Part shown: positions 21,077 to 31,430 of the stretch, piece after piece
Layout: every line of letters starts with the position of its first letter
Numbering within the stretch: position 1 is the stretch's first letter
Assembly (NCBI GenBank): GCA_021234155.1
Contig: JAJEKV010000034.1
Span: forward strand, 12,538,234-12,602,233
Reading direction: 5' to 3'
DNA: 64,000 nt
DNA from: Isoetes taiwanensis
Lineage: Eukaryota; Streptophyta; Lycopodiopsida; Isoetales; Isoetaceae
Notes under the pieces: generated by a model
The model's input: the letters and a program-made list of their open reading frames with translations, nothing else
What the model was told of the DNA's origin: nothing
Databases searched by the model: none
Made by a program: the position numbers and the translations under genes

Positions 21077-22395
21077 TTAGCCTTTACAAACCACGACTCC
21101 TACTTGACTTTTGGCACTCAACAGCTTGGGTCCAGAAAGGACTTTTGTAAACATATCAGCTTGTTGCAATTTTGTGGGAACATAAGCCACATTTATTTCC
21201 CTTTTTTCTACCTCATCTCGTATGCAATGATGGTGTATCTCAATGTGCTTAGTCCGAGAATGATGAAGTGGATTCTTAGTCATCGCCACTCCACTTTTAT
21301 CATCACAACATAGAATGGTAGTGCTTGTTAGCTGACATCCCAACTCCTTGAGCATTCTACATAGCCAAATTATTTCAGAGGCTGCCTGCGATACCGCTAC
21401 ACATTCCTGTTTTTTACAGCCCCAAGATATAGCAGCATCATCTAGCTTACACACAAAACCCGAAGTTGATTTTCTGTCATCCAAATCTCCTTCCAAGTCT
21501 GTATTAGCATATTTTATTACATTCTTTTCTATACTCTTGGTAAAACAAATACCATGATGCAAAGTGCCCTTCAAATATCTTAGCACCCATTTCGCTGCTA
21601 TCCAATGTTCTTTTCCCAGATTATTGCAAAACCGACTGAGCAAGTTAACTGCATAGGAGATATCCAGCCTTGTACTATTTGCAATATGCAAAAGCGTGCC
21701 TATCAATGCACGATATACCTTTTCCATTTCTCTTCGTTCAAACACATTTTTCGGGCATATCTTACTACAGATTTTCATACCTGATGCAATGGGCATTGTC
21801 GATATATTGCAATCCACCATCCTAAACCGAATCAAAGCTTTCTTAATATTTTGCTCTTCTGTCAAGAAAAGCTCCCCTTCCCTCCTATATCTCCTAACCT
21901 CCATACCCAATAATTTCTTAAGCTCACCCAGTTCAGACATTTGAAATCGTCCTTTCAAAGATGCTTTACATCTTTCCAGATATGATTTGTCATTACTAGT
22001 TATTACACAATCATCAACATAAAGTGCCATGATTGAGCAGTTTTCTCCTTCTTTCCACATGTATAAATTGCCTTCCGTCTTCAATTTTTTAAAACCAATA
22101 GAAAGCAAAAAGTTATTCATGCATACATACCATTGTCTAGATGCTTGTCTTAGGCCGTAAATTGCTTTTCTCAACCTACAGACATATCCTTTCCTTGCTC
22201 ATATCCTTCAGGTTGCTCCATATAAATTTCTTCTTCTAAGTCTCCATTCAAGAATGTCTTCTTCACATCCATGTGCTCTATTTCCATATCATTTTAAACT
22301 GCTAATGCTATCAAGGTTCTCATACTAGTCACCTTGACTATAGGTGAGAATGTATATGTATAATCTAGTCCCCCTTTTTCCATTAGATGGGCTTT
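21077..22395 (-). pseudogene. Copia RT (C-terminal part) and RNase H
   Basis: In 22175-22395 the minus strand reads LDYTYTFSPIVKVTSMRTL, a stop, then HMDVKKTFLNGDLEEEIYME, which has the first catalytic Asp of copia RT. After a frameshift an intact 365-codon frame (21077-22174) continues with LRKAIYGLRQASRQWY-like sequence, the YVDD active site (MALYVDDCVI) and an RNase H domain with DLDDRKSTSG, ASEIIWL and TKHIEIHHH. The visible breaks are the in-frame stop and the frameshift near 22.18 kb. RT-RNase H order and motifs are typical of plant copia. Confidence 0.85.
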
Positions 22396-23222
22396 CTATC
22401 TTTCTATTGAACCATCAACATTCCTCTTTGTTTTAAATAGCCATATACTCCCTACCACATTCCTGCACTTAGAACGTGGTACTGGCTCATGCGTTTCTGT
22501 TTCTTTAAAGGACTTCAACTCGTTTTCGATAGCCTCCTTCCATTTTAGAGAATCTGGTCCCATCATGGCTTGTTCCACTGTCCTGGGCTCCACCACGCAA
22601 GATATTATCTTTGGCTTTGGAACTCTTTTTGTTCTGCCATAAAGTTCTGTATCAAAGGGAAGTTCGGCTTTAAGACGCTCTATCTCTTTGTGATGTGTAT
22701 ATCTCCCCCTTGCTCCACTTTCAATCTCTTCTTGCATTCTCTGACGTATATCTTCTTGCACTCCAACTGGTGCATTATTGGCTTCTGAAGCCTCATGCAC
22801 CTCGTCATGTTCTGTCTCCAGTGTATGCGGTGCACTATTGACATCTATGGTCTCATGCACCTCATCCAGTTCATCATCTGTGTCAACATCTATTACCACA
22901 TCTGGTTTCTCTGCTATCTTCTCATTTTCGTTCTCCACATCATCTTCAAGAAAGTCTGTCGGCATCCATTCTGCTTTTTCTTGCTTTGTCAATGACTTCC
23001 TGTCCTCATACAATAACTTTTCGTCAAATTCAACGCCTCCGCTAATGTAAATTTTGTGTGTCACCGGGTCACACAACCTATAGCCATTCGTTTCCTCGTC
23101 AGATCCTACTAAGAAAGTGGGAATCTGTGATCATCCAGCTTTCTTCATAGCTCCTCTGACACCAACATATAGCCTAGACATCCGTAGACCCTTAATCGAT
23201 GGACAGACTGTCTTTTTCCAGA
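22396..23222 (-). pseudogene. Copia integrase C-term/linker and RT N-terminus
   Basis: A 226-codon minus frame (22396-23076) begins in the integrase C-terminal region (KIYISGGVEFDE), passes through an acidic Glu/Asp-rich linker, and enters RT with KWKEAIENELKSF and VVGSIWLFKTKRNVDGSIER, the standard opening of copia RT. A stop separates it from the upstream integrase frame, and the next RT segment continues in 22175-22395. Confidence 0.8.
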
Positions 23223-23735
23223 TCATATTTCCTCAGGAATAGCTCCCTTTAATGCAGTTGTCGGCAACCTATTTTGCACATAGCAAGCAGTAGCTGCTGC
23301 TTCTCCCCACAAAAAAATGGTTAATCCCGCATGCTTCAGCATGCATCCGGCTGCAGCCATAATGGTGTGATTCTTTGCTCTGCTACACCGTTTTGTTGCG
23401 GTGTATAGCGACACGTGTACTGCCTCTTGATTCCATGCATCTGACAAAATTTTATAAATTCTTCTGACCTGTATTCACCTCCAAGGTCTGACCTTAAAGA
23501 TTTTACTCGTGAAGATGTCTCACGTTCTGCCTCCGCAACATAAAGTAAAAAAGCATCAAACACCTGATCCTTTGAGCGGAGATAACAACACTTGGTGCGT
23601 CTGCTAAAATCATCTATAAAAGTAGCAAAATAAGCTTTGCCCCCAAGATTCTGTACTTGGATGGGTCCATACACGTCAGAGTGCACCAATTCAAGCAACT
23701 CAGTCGCTTGCCATCCTTTATTTTGAAAAGGAAGT
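23223..23735 (-). pseudogene. Copia integrase catalytic core
   Basis: Minus frame 23336-23698 carries the DDE triad context: LELVHSDVYGPIQ (first Asp), KSLRSDLGGEYRS (second Asp) and PQQNGVAEQR (Glu). A frameshift right after the Glu moves the rest to 23223-23447 (MLKHAGLTIFLWGEAAATAC, YVQNRLPT). Domain order and motif wording are those of copia integrases. The break after the catalytic Glu shows it is non-functional. Confidence 0.85.
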
Positions 23736-24179
23736 CTAGTTTGCTAGCATGCAAGCCTCACACACGCCATGCTCTTCATCATCAAACGTCAACCTATGTA
23801 ACAACTTATGTTTTTTGGCAATTTTAATACTGTTATAATTTACAACCGAAACTTTGTTAATAGCATCTACGTTCAATTCAAACAAATTTCCGTTTCTTTG
23901 AGCCTCAAAGTTTTTCATACCATCTTTTATAAATCCGCATCTAGTCTTGTGAAATCTCAACTCAAAACCATCATCCACTAAATTGGCGACAGAAACGAGA
24001 TTGAATAACATACCCGGCGCATATAATGCATTTGGCACATTAAGAATTGCTTTACCTTTCTTTACCAATTCTAAAGTTCCACGTCCATGAACTTCTTGAA
24101 GAACCCCATTCCCCATCTGGACTACTCCAGGGTTCTCGTTATTTCTAATGTGCCGCAACATCTTAGGCGTGCTTATCAC
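23736..24179 (-). pseudogene. Copia protease C-term and GAG-pre-integrase
   Basis: A 147-codon minus frame reads VVQMGNGVLQEVHGRGTLEL, NALYAPGMLFNLVSVANLVD and a Cys pair GVCEACMLAN, matching the copia region between the protease and the integrase core, including the second half of the HHCC zinc finger. The DSG protease active site is upstream of the preserved part. It joins the integrase frame through a short interrupted segment. Confidence 0.8.
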
Positions 24180-24226
24180 AGAAAGCTCGGTCCTAGAATC
24201 TATGGTTAATACACTATTATTCCTTT

Positions 24227-24384
24227 GAGTATTGGCAATTGCTCCAATCGCCCCAATTTCTCCTTCTCAATTACTAGTTTCTTTTTATTATATTCTAACA
24301 CCTATGAGTATTGGCAATTGCTCCAATCGCCCCAATTTCTCCTTCTCAATTACTAGTTTCTTTTTATTATATTCTAACACCTAC
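24227..24384. repeat. 79-bp perfect-looking tandem duplication in copia leader
   Basis: GAGTATTGGCAATTGCTCCA through TTATATTCTAACACCTA occurs twice with a period of 79 (24227-24305, 24306-24384), just inside the PBS. No differences were noticed in the part compared by eye. The leader carries no frame. Confidence 0.85.
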
Positions 24385-24393
24385 AGAATCATT

Positions 24394-24405
24394 GCTCTGA
24401 TACCA
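24394..24405 (-). promoter_or_regulatory. Primer-binding site (initiator tRNA-Met type)
   Basis: Minus strand TGGTATCAGAGC, the common plant LTR-retrotransposon PBS complementary to the 3' end of initiator tRNA-Met. It abuts the terminal repeat end (...CTCGACA) with no gap. This fixes the element's orientation as minus. Confidence 0.85.
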
Positions 24406-24580
24406 TGTCGAGAAATGAGCCTCCTTTGATTGGGTGGACAGGTTGGGGTTCGAACCCAAGACTTTTTGCTTGTAAGCCAAGTACCCTACCACTGAGCTAC
24501 CGGCCCTTGGATGGGCTTTCGGCACTCTTCCACTGAGTCATTCTTCATGTGTGCCCTTACATATACTCACCGCTCCCTCT
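24406..24580 (-). repeat. Copia 5' terminal repeat with tRNA-like module
   Basis: Plus-strand start TGTCGAGAAATGAGCC. The minus strand from 24506 to 24435 resembles a 72-nt tRNA: GGGCCGG can pair at 6 of 7 positions (one a G-T wobble) with CCTGTCC, A box TAGCTCAGTGG (24489-24499), anticodon-loop-like CTTACAA, a perfect five-pair T arm TTGGG-TTCGAAC-CCCAA with B box GGTTCGAACCC (24447-24457). The outer end is uncertain by about 10 bp. The similarity to 20233-20407 ends near here. Confidence 0.65.
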
Positions 24581-25057
24581 GAGTCCCTGACTCCCGAACT
24601 AGTGTACAAAGCCCGTGGCTTATTTGATGCTTGCCGATACCACAACGACACAATATCATTATTGCAAGATAACTTCTGTGTAGCAAGAACTAAAATCAAG
24701 CATAATAACACAGTATCACAGTCTAAATTGCTTCAGAGAAGAAGGCTGCCCTCCCTTCCTCTCATCGATTCCTTTTATAGTGAATTGGGTTCTATTTTGG
24801 CAGTGCCTGGTATCTGCTAGATGGCTGAATTGGACAAATCTCCAGTCTTATATCAAAAGACGACCTACTGGTAGCACTTGGCATCACCGCCCAGCCCAAC
24901 CGGGTCTGCCATCAGAAACAGGCCCAGGCAAAAGCTTCAAGCCTTGTTTCATTCTATTCTATCCAACGGGATAGTGCCACATCACCATAACTTATTTAAT
25001 GCTTTTTCATACCAAACATTAGTTTGTTTTGGCCCTTGTTTATCCATGTTAACATAC
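24581..25057 (-). other. Possible body of another LTR
   Basis: On the minus strand a purine run GAAGGGGGGAGG (about 25058-25068) is followed by TATGTTAACATGG, the layout of a PPT and a 3' LTR start (TGTTAACA). If so, a ~650-bp LTR would span 25054 down to 24406 and share its last 175 bp with the copia repeat. No matching second copy is in the window. Confidence 0.3.
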
Positions 25058-26701
25058 CTCCCCCCTTCAAATCCTTGGCTTGCATACTTCATAACATATG
25101 GATAGCCGACTCAGTTTCCAAGGCTTCTTAGTTATAGGATCCTGGGCCCTACCCATCATTGTCATCAAGGGCTCGTTCCACCCATAATGATTTAAAACCA
25201 CATATTCGCATCTATCCTAATGGCCTTTCTTATGTTCTCAATTGCATACATGCTAGCCTTACTTGGCATTTTGCAAATCCTGTTTGCATTCATGCAATGT
25301 TGCACCGCTATTATGCAATAGACTAATTGGAAATAACTTCAAGAAATTCATTTCCTTTGTATGACTTATATGATTCCAAGTAGATCTTGATTCTATTGCA
25401 TTCATGCTTTAGCAATGAGTGCTAGTAACATTGACAATATTGTCATTACATCTTAGTGTAAGTCAATTTCCATAGAACCCCAAAAGCATTGCCTAGCAAT
25501 ATCAAGTAAGACTCCTAAAGTGCCAATGACCTTAATATTGACTATTGCTTACTTACATAGTCTAGTATACCCAATAATGCATTACCAAAGTCCAACTTTG
25601 GCTCTCACCTCAACGTATCATGCGAGCAAAGATAATTCTTTTGTCTCTTACGTGTTCAACTTGTGAGATACAGTATTGACTTCCAAAGATCAATGGTTTG
25701 TAGAGATATAGATTCCTTCTTCTCAAGGAATTACTAACTTACTTGATAAGTCAATACCCATACATTGTTATCCGACCCCAACCGATCTTCTTAATATGCA
25801 TCCTTTGATCTTATAAAGATCATTGCATTATAAAGGAAACACTTTTATGCTTTATTCATACCTCATTTGCTAAGGTGTCTTACATGTATTACGCCCTTAG
25901 TCCAATTTATAACTCGTCAGGGTTTATCACTACCATAGTAACTTACTATAATTTATGGAATCCCATGACTTACGTTTCCTATCACACCCCAAGTGATACG
26001 AATATGCTTTTCTCATATGGAGACTCCCATATGGTTAAATTACACAACCTTACCTCATCATATCAATTTCCAATCAATTTGAACTACTAATGTTGCAACC
26101 ATTTGATCTTGTCAAAAGCCTTACATAGCATTCTCTATTCAAATTGAACTATCAATATTATAGCTTTGGCCTTGTCCATAAGTTTTCCATTGATTTTACT
26201 CTTGAATTCTCTTCAAAATACTTGTACGAAATTTTGGATTCCACACATTCTCATAGGCAATCAAGTCAAGTAACTTTTCAAATCCTAAAATTATCCATAG
26301 GGTGAAATTAATCTTACACGACTTGCCTGTTCTTTCCTTCCCATCTGTCCTTGCATCATGAAACTTTTCCTTCCCCCTTACAAGGAATGTTCATGGAAGC
26401 AATTCCTCGCTCGTGAAGATTATAAACGAAGTGCACTTATCATTTATGTGCTACAAGAGTCAATTCATGTGAACCCTTTTTTATCTGCACATAGTTACTA
26501 CTTCAATATATTTTTACATGTTCTTACTTTTCAAAAGTATTAACGTTTTATTATCATAGCTATTGAACTCTGTTTGAATAATTTGCAATATGTATGTTTG
26601 ATCCTAAGTCGGATTGAGCACTTTGAATTGTATCAAGTATCCTAAGGACATTAGTTAAGTTATATTCCTGAAGGAACTAACTCTTTATACACAACTAGGT
26701 C
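25058..26701. other. Non-coding AT-rich interval
   Basis: No frame longer than about 70 codons and no recognised motif on either strand. The text has many short near-repeats such as TTGCATTCATGC and CTTACTTGATAAG but no clear unit. It may be decayed retrotransposon internal sequence. Confidence 0.4.
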
Positions 26702-27408
26702 GTGAAATTCCTATACCCAAGGGGACTTACATCTGATTATCCAGTATGTTCAAGAGGGGCTTGGGGTAAAATATATGGGTTACAATACACTAGAAGGCTT
26801 GAGGTTGGTTTAACGTATGCAATGCCTGAGTTCGATAGAACGCATATTCATACTGATTGCAACAACTGGTCAATGAGTCTTGAGACTCCGTCAGGGCTTG
26901 ATGATTTCAGGAAATTTCCACTGAGCAACATAAATGGTGACAATGTTACCTTAGGTCTGCCCATTGATGAATCAACTTGGGGCAGGGTGGCAGATGTATC
27001 ATCTGTTGATGTAAGAGCTAGCATTTATAGACATGGAAGGCATGATGCATCAATTTATATGGATATTGGTCGGCAATTTATATGATATGTTCGACTATGT
27101 CGAAAGTTAGGAAGTTAAAAAAGGAAGGTAGTTCTTCCCAGCATTTTGCACTACCGTCAACTGAGAGAAAGAGTAGGAAGATTAGTGTGTTCAATTGCCT
27201 GGGACCTCAAGATAATACAAGGATTTTCCCTGTGAAATCCCGGGATCTTGAAATGCGACAACAGAACCGGTTAGCAAAGGCTGGACATCATGAATATGAG
27301 AATATAACTTTATCCCCTGAAGAAATTAGTCCCTATGATATGAGAGATTATCTAAATAAGAAATTGGAACATTCATCTTCACAAGTAACAAGAACGTCCG
27401 TATATAGA
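26702..27408 (+). other. Unrecognised coding-like segment (two frames)
   Basis: A 127-codon frame (26702-27085) with protein-like text (for example YGLQYTRRLEVGLTYAMPEF, NINGDNVTLGLPIDESTWG) overlaps by four bases a second frame (27082-27408) that is basic and contains KISVFNCLGPQDNTR. The latter resembles the VFDRLGP motifs seen in some plant gypsy gag proteins, a weak hint only. The second frame runs into the minisatellite repeat at 27409, so its remaining codons are repeat sequence. It could be a gag relic or a captured host fragment. Confidence 0.3.
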
Positions 27409-28692
27409 GTCCGGGATCCGGTATTTTCGGATAAATTTTGTCCGATGTTTCTGAACATTCGAGATCAGCCAGTCCACGCCCATCCACAGATCCATGGGTG
27501 CATCGATGCCAGGACGCCCGAGCACCCATGCATCTCGGGCATCTTGAACCGCGTGGTCGAACTGCGCTGTTCTCGGACGGGCAGCGTCGTACTTGTGGTT
27601 GATTCGTTTGGGGTTGCCAGGTGCATTAAATCCAGGGTCATGATTGTATGCCCGCCAAATTCAAACGGGATTTCATTGGCCACAAGCGTGAGGAAATCCC
27701 TTGCTGTGGGTATGGTGTTCTGGCCATGCCAATGCGGTTGGTGTTTCAGGCCAATAGCCTAGTATTTCTGGCCATGGGTGTTTCTGGTCATGGGCTTGGT
27801 CTTTCTGGCCATAGGATACAAATGCTATACAAACATCCCATTGACATAGTGTAGAAAAGTATTGTGAATACAAATTTGCAACTTGATATGGAGTTGCAAC
27901 TCACAACACCTTGAGACATCTAATTGGAACACAATATCTAAAACATTGAATTGCCACGACATCTCAATTGCAACTCATTATTAAATAAAAATTTCAAATG
28001 GAAATGATAACTTAATAATGTAAAGAACATTGGAACACAATATCTAAAACATTGAATTGCAACTTTGAACATGTCAATGCAACTCATTGTTAAATAAAAA
28101 TCTCAATTGGAAATGATGACTTGATAATGTATAGAGCATTGGAAGGATACTTGCAATAGGCATGGTACCACGGCCTTGGTATTTCTGGGCATATGCATGG
28201 TATTTCTGGCCATATGCTTGGTGTTTCTAGCCATGGTCTTGGTGTTTCTAGACATAACCTTGGTGTTTCTGGACATAGAATTGGTGTTTCTGGATAAAGG
28301 CATGGTGTTTCTGGCCAGGGACCTGGTGTTTCTGGACAGAGGTATGGTGTTTCTGGCCATAAGCATGGTGTTCCTGGCCAGAGAATTGGTGTTTTTGGCC
28401 ATAAGCATGGTGTTTATGGCCATATGATTGGTATTTCTGGGCAGGGTCTAGGTGTTCCTGGCAGAGTCTAATTATTTTTGGCCGAGGACTTGGTGTTTCC
28501 AGAGCCTTGGTTTTCTGGCCAAGGACCTGGTGTTTCTGGACAGAGCTATTGTGTTTCTGGCCAGAGCATTGGTGTTTCTGGCCATAAGCATGGTGTTTCT
28601 GGCCAGAGAATTGGTGTTTCTGGCCATAAGCATGGTGTTTCTGTCCAAAGAATTAGTGTTTCTGGCCATAAGCATGGTGTTTCTGGCCATCA
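27409..28692. repeat. Minisatellite-bearing repeat, copy A
   Basis: Begins GTCCGGGATCCGGTATTTC and runs collinear with 40671-41745: a ~430-bp GC-richer block, an AT-rich block with a ~115-bp internal duplication (ACACAATATCTAAAACATTG; 27925-28145), and a minisatellite. Many substitutions separate the copies but no large rearrangement does. The first bases already contain the minisatellite word (GTATTTCTGGACAAAG-like). No terminal inverted repeat was seen; class unknown. Confidence 0.75.
28165..28692. repeat. Minisatellite A (GGTGTTTCTGGCC, about 21-bp unit)
   Basis: More than 20 imperfect units of the type TTGGTGTTTCTGGCCATAAG follow one another, often alternating between CATAAGCA and CAGAGAATT variants. 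The unit length is a multiple of three and contains no stop in several frames, so long frames (MVFLAI..., GVSGHK..., and MARNTN... on the minus strand) appear on both strands. They are artefacts of periodicity. Confidence 0.85.
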
Positions 28693-29487
28693 TAGCTATC
28701 TCTTTGATTCTCCATCCTTCTGGCTGGAACCAAGGTTGAACAACAGCTCCTCCTCCACCGATCTTCCCCAATTCGAATTTGGGGCAAATTGGAGTGGAAG
28801 CCCCAATTTGGGTATCCCAAATTGGCAAGCCTGCTTTGCCCAATTTTTTGGCCAGGTGGCAACTCTAAATTGGTTACTATTAACTAATTTAATGTTTTTA
28901 AGCCCTAAATTCGAATTAGGATTTAGGGTTAGGTTTCCACCTTAATAATTAATGCTTAACATAGCTAGCCTTAGCTTATGCACCATTAATTATTCATAGT
29001 GACATGTCATGTATTTATACCCAAAAGGCGTATAAATATGTGGAATGTCACAAAAGCAATAAAAGCTCCTCAGAGACAACTACCAGCCCTTAAATAGCAT
29101 CAAGATTATTATAACACATGGTTCTCCATCTTCCTATGTACCAAAGCTTGATTCCTTTCAAGCAAAGCTGCATCTTTTTTTAGCAATGGAACAACAATAG
29201 CTAGCACTAGGCTATGTTGAAAGGAAGCATACTTGATAAGATCGCACCCATAGGAAAAAAAAAAAAAAAAAAAAAAAGAGGACCCAAATGAATTTGGTTG
29301 CAAACTCAAATGGATTTCGGATTTGAAGGCTTGAAGCTCCATTCCTAGTGCTTGGACTCCTATTCAAGCTAGTGGACTAGCGATAGAAGAGAGCCTTTTC
29401 CAATGGAAAATCGAGTTGCACATCTTCAATTGGTGTCTCTGACCATAAGCATGGTGTTTCACATATGATGATTTGTGGCGTTCGATA
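28693..29487. other. Non-coding interval with poly(A)
   Basis: A block of TTGGGG/CCCAATT words (28765-28860; for example CCCAATTCGAATTTGGGG is self-complementary) and a 24-base A run at 29254-29277 that could be the tail of a retroposed sequence. At 29430-29460 a stray GACCATAAGCATGGTGTTTC matches the minisatellite word. Confidence 0.4.
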
Positions 29488-31161
29488 TGATACCGTCCCG
29501 GCCATTATCAGATCGGGCCTCATCATCACACGTACCGCCACCCCGATCGACGTGTGCCGGGACGTAGCTAAAGCTAGTAGCCCCTAGGGGCAACTTGCTG
29601 TATGTGCATTTTCTTATTAATGTGCACAAGCACATTTATTAAGGTGCACACATTTCCATGTGGGCACAATTAGGTGCACACATTTCCATGTGGGCACATT
29701 TAGGTGCACACATTTCCATGTGGGCCCATTTAGGTGCACACATTTCCATGTGGGCACATTTGGGTGCACACATTTCCATGTGGGCACATTTGGCCACCTA
29801 GCTATTAAAGCAAGTGGGCCATTCCCACTATCCCACATGCCTAAAGGGGATAATTGGAAACCCTAGCCAAACCCCTTGCCTATTTAAGTAGGAGAACCCT
29901 AACTTGCCCATTTTCGTTCCTAGGGTTTTAGAGCTCTGTTTTGATCGGCCCTGTGGGTCAAACCAGCCCTGCACTGCCCCTGTCTCCAATTGCCCCATTA
30001 GTTTCCCTTGATTCGAGCAGTTTAGCAGGATGGTTGAGCTCAGGTCTGGAGGAGGAACTCAAGGATCAGGTATTTCGTCAATTTAATAGCCTAAACCATC
30101 TTCTAGTCATCAAATCAGTAGGTTTAGCCTATTAAATTGCCCATAGCAGCCCTCTAGATCTCTAGATACCAGACTCTAACTAAAGAACCTAACTCTATGA
30201 TATAGATTAGATCTTGTTCTTTTCGTTCTTTCCGTGATGTATATGGATGATGTATCTCTATGAACTCCTTGTATTGGGAAGGGGGGTAGAGACCTAAAGC
30301 TTGGTAGTAGATGCTCCTAGATTAGCCTCTCTAGCACACTATAGATTCGGCCTGTGTACAAGAACCACACCAGGTTGTGGGTGAAGGGGCCAGACTGGCT
30401 GAGAAGGAGGTTCATGTTCCGACTCTGATCCATCCCTCCGTGTGTAAGGCCTACCGGGGGATCATTGTGACTAGGGTCTAATGGCTCACCACCGAGTGCG
30501 GGTGAGGCGTGGACTCACACCCGTGAAGTGGTGTACACTTTCCGGTGGGTTCGGTCAATATGGGCAAAGCGGCCCTCTAGTCACCTTGAGTCCAAGATGT
30601 AGATCTCTCGAGGGAGTGATCCCTTCCCCGCCCCATCGAACCGGGAGGATGAGACCCGGGAATAGCCCTTTGGCTATGCATCCCATGAGGCTACAAGGCC
30701 AAGTCCCCACACTTTTTTCGGCCTACTCGCAAAGTGTGCAATGAGGGGCGGATGGAGTGGACAACCCTAAGCCATGTTCTTATGCCAGCCAAATCCATTG
30801 CCATGAATTCTGTCTGCAATGAAGTCTGGAGACCCAAGCCGTCAGTCGTCCCTTTGAGTCTGAGCCTTGGGTAGGATTTCCCCTATGTGATGTGCTGATC
30901 TTTGTCTATGCAGATATGTGGTGAACCATCCTTCGTGATGGTCTTATGATGTTGATGTATGTACTCTTGACATGTATATTACGCCCAGCAGCTAGGTAGG
31001 CCCCGAGGGAGACAGGGGTAAAGGACCCCTTCATTCTTCCCAATCGAACTCTTCAAGGTTGCGTGGATACGGAGGGCCCTATATTAGCATGGAGTCGGGT
31101 ATGGGGATGAACTCCTGTTTGTATACGGTGAGTGCACCGTATATGAGTAGGGGACGTCACA
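29488..31161 (+). mobile_element. Gypsy-like LTR followed by PBS (5' LTR or near-solo LTR)
   Basis: Starts TGATACCGTCCCGG and ends GGGGACGTCACA; the ends are imperfectly inverted. A TATA-like TATTTAAG at 29881-29888 and a GC-rich transcribed part follow. Directly after the end comes GTGGTATCACAGC, close to the initiator tRNA-Met PBS. No gag or pol follows before the AT satellite and no second LTR was found, so the internal region was lost. The length (about 1.67 kb) and PBS fit Ty3/gypsy, Tekay/Del-like, by inference. Confidence 0.55.
29641..29792. repeat. 30-bp minisatellite, five units
   Basis: GGTGCACACATTTCCATGTG followed by GGCACATTTA repeats every 30 bases, starting at 29643, 29673, 29703, 29733 and 29763, with few substitutions. 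It lies upstream of the TATA-like box of the LTR (U3 region), where tandem repeats sometimes act as enhancers; that role is inference. Confidence 0.9.
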
Positions 31162-31162
31162 G

Positions 31163-31174
31163 TGGTATCACAGC
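31163..31174 (+). promoter_or_regulatory. Gypsy primer-binding site
   Basis: TGGTATCACAGC, one base different from TGGTATCAGAGC, two bases after the LTR end CACA. It sets the element orientation as plus. Confidence 0.6.
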
Positions 31175-31430
31175 AATGTTCTTGGAGACCAAGAGCAAAG
31201 CACTGGCCATGCTCCCAGTAGTACTGACTTGATAGGATCCTCAAACCTCGAAAAGTGGGAAATTTCTCATTTTTGTAGTATATGCTAAGCTAGTAACAGT
31301 TAAAGTGAATGGGAACATAAAAAGACTAAAATTAATGAGCCAGACCTTCAAAAAGTACCATGGTCTCACACGTCGCGCCAGGACAGATAATGAAGATCTC
31401 ATTTTCGAGCTGGGCGCAACGTGCGAGACA
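31175..31430. other. Remnant after PBS
   Basis: About 250 bp of unassigned sequence between the PBS and the AT-rich satellite. No gag reading frame is present. Confidence 0.35.

Larger units (their letters stand above)
20233..24580 (-). mobile_element. Ty1/copia retrotransposon, gag-less, with tRNA-like terminal repeats
   Basis: Read on the minus strand: 5' terminal repeat (24406-24580), PBS directly adjacent, a short leader, protease C-terminus/GAG-pre-integrase, integrase, RT, RNase H, an untranslated stretch, a polypurine tract and the 3' terminal repeat (20233-20407). Integrase before RT is diagnostic of copia. The space between PBS and the first pol domain is only about 220 bp, so gag and the protease N-terminus are absent. 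Several stops and frameshifts interrupt pol. The terminal repeats are about 88-90% alike by eye, implying an old insertion. A second PPT-like run near 21067 leaves open a composite origin. Confidence 0.8.

Noticed and set aside
24435-24506. Genuine tRNA gene
   Set aside because: The anticodon stem is poorly paired, the acceptor stem has a mismatch, and the sequence is repeated in both copia terminal repeats. Better seen as a tRNA-like module.
28176-28945. Long open frames on both strands with repeated VFLAI, GVSGHK and MARNTN residues
   Set aside because: Produced by a minisatellite whose unit is a multiple of three and lacks stops; the same occurs at 41367-42281. No start context or domain.
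29641-29792. CRISPR-like regular repeat
   Set aside because: Five direct 30-bp units with no unique spacers; a simple minisatellite in an LTR of a plant genome.
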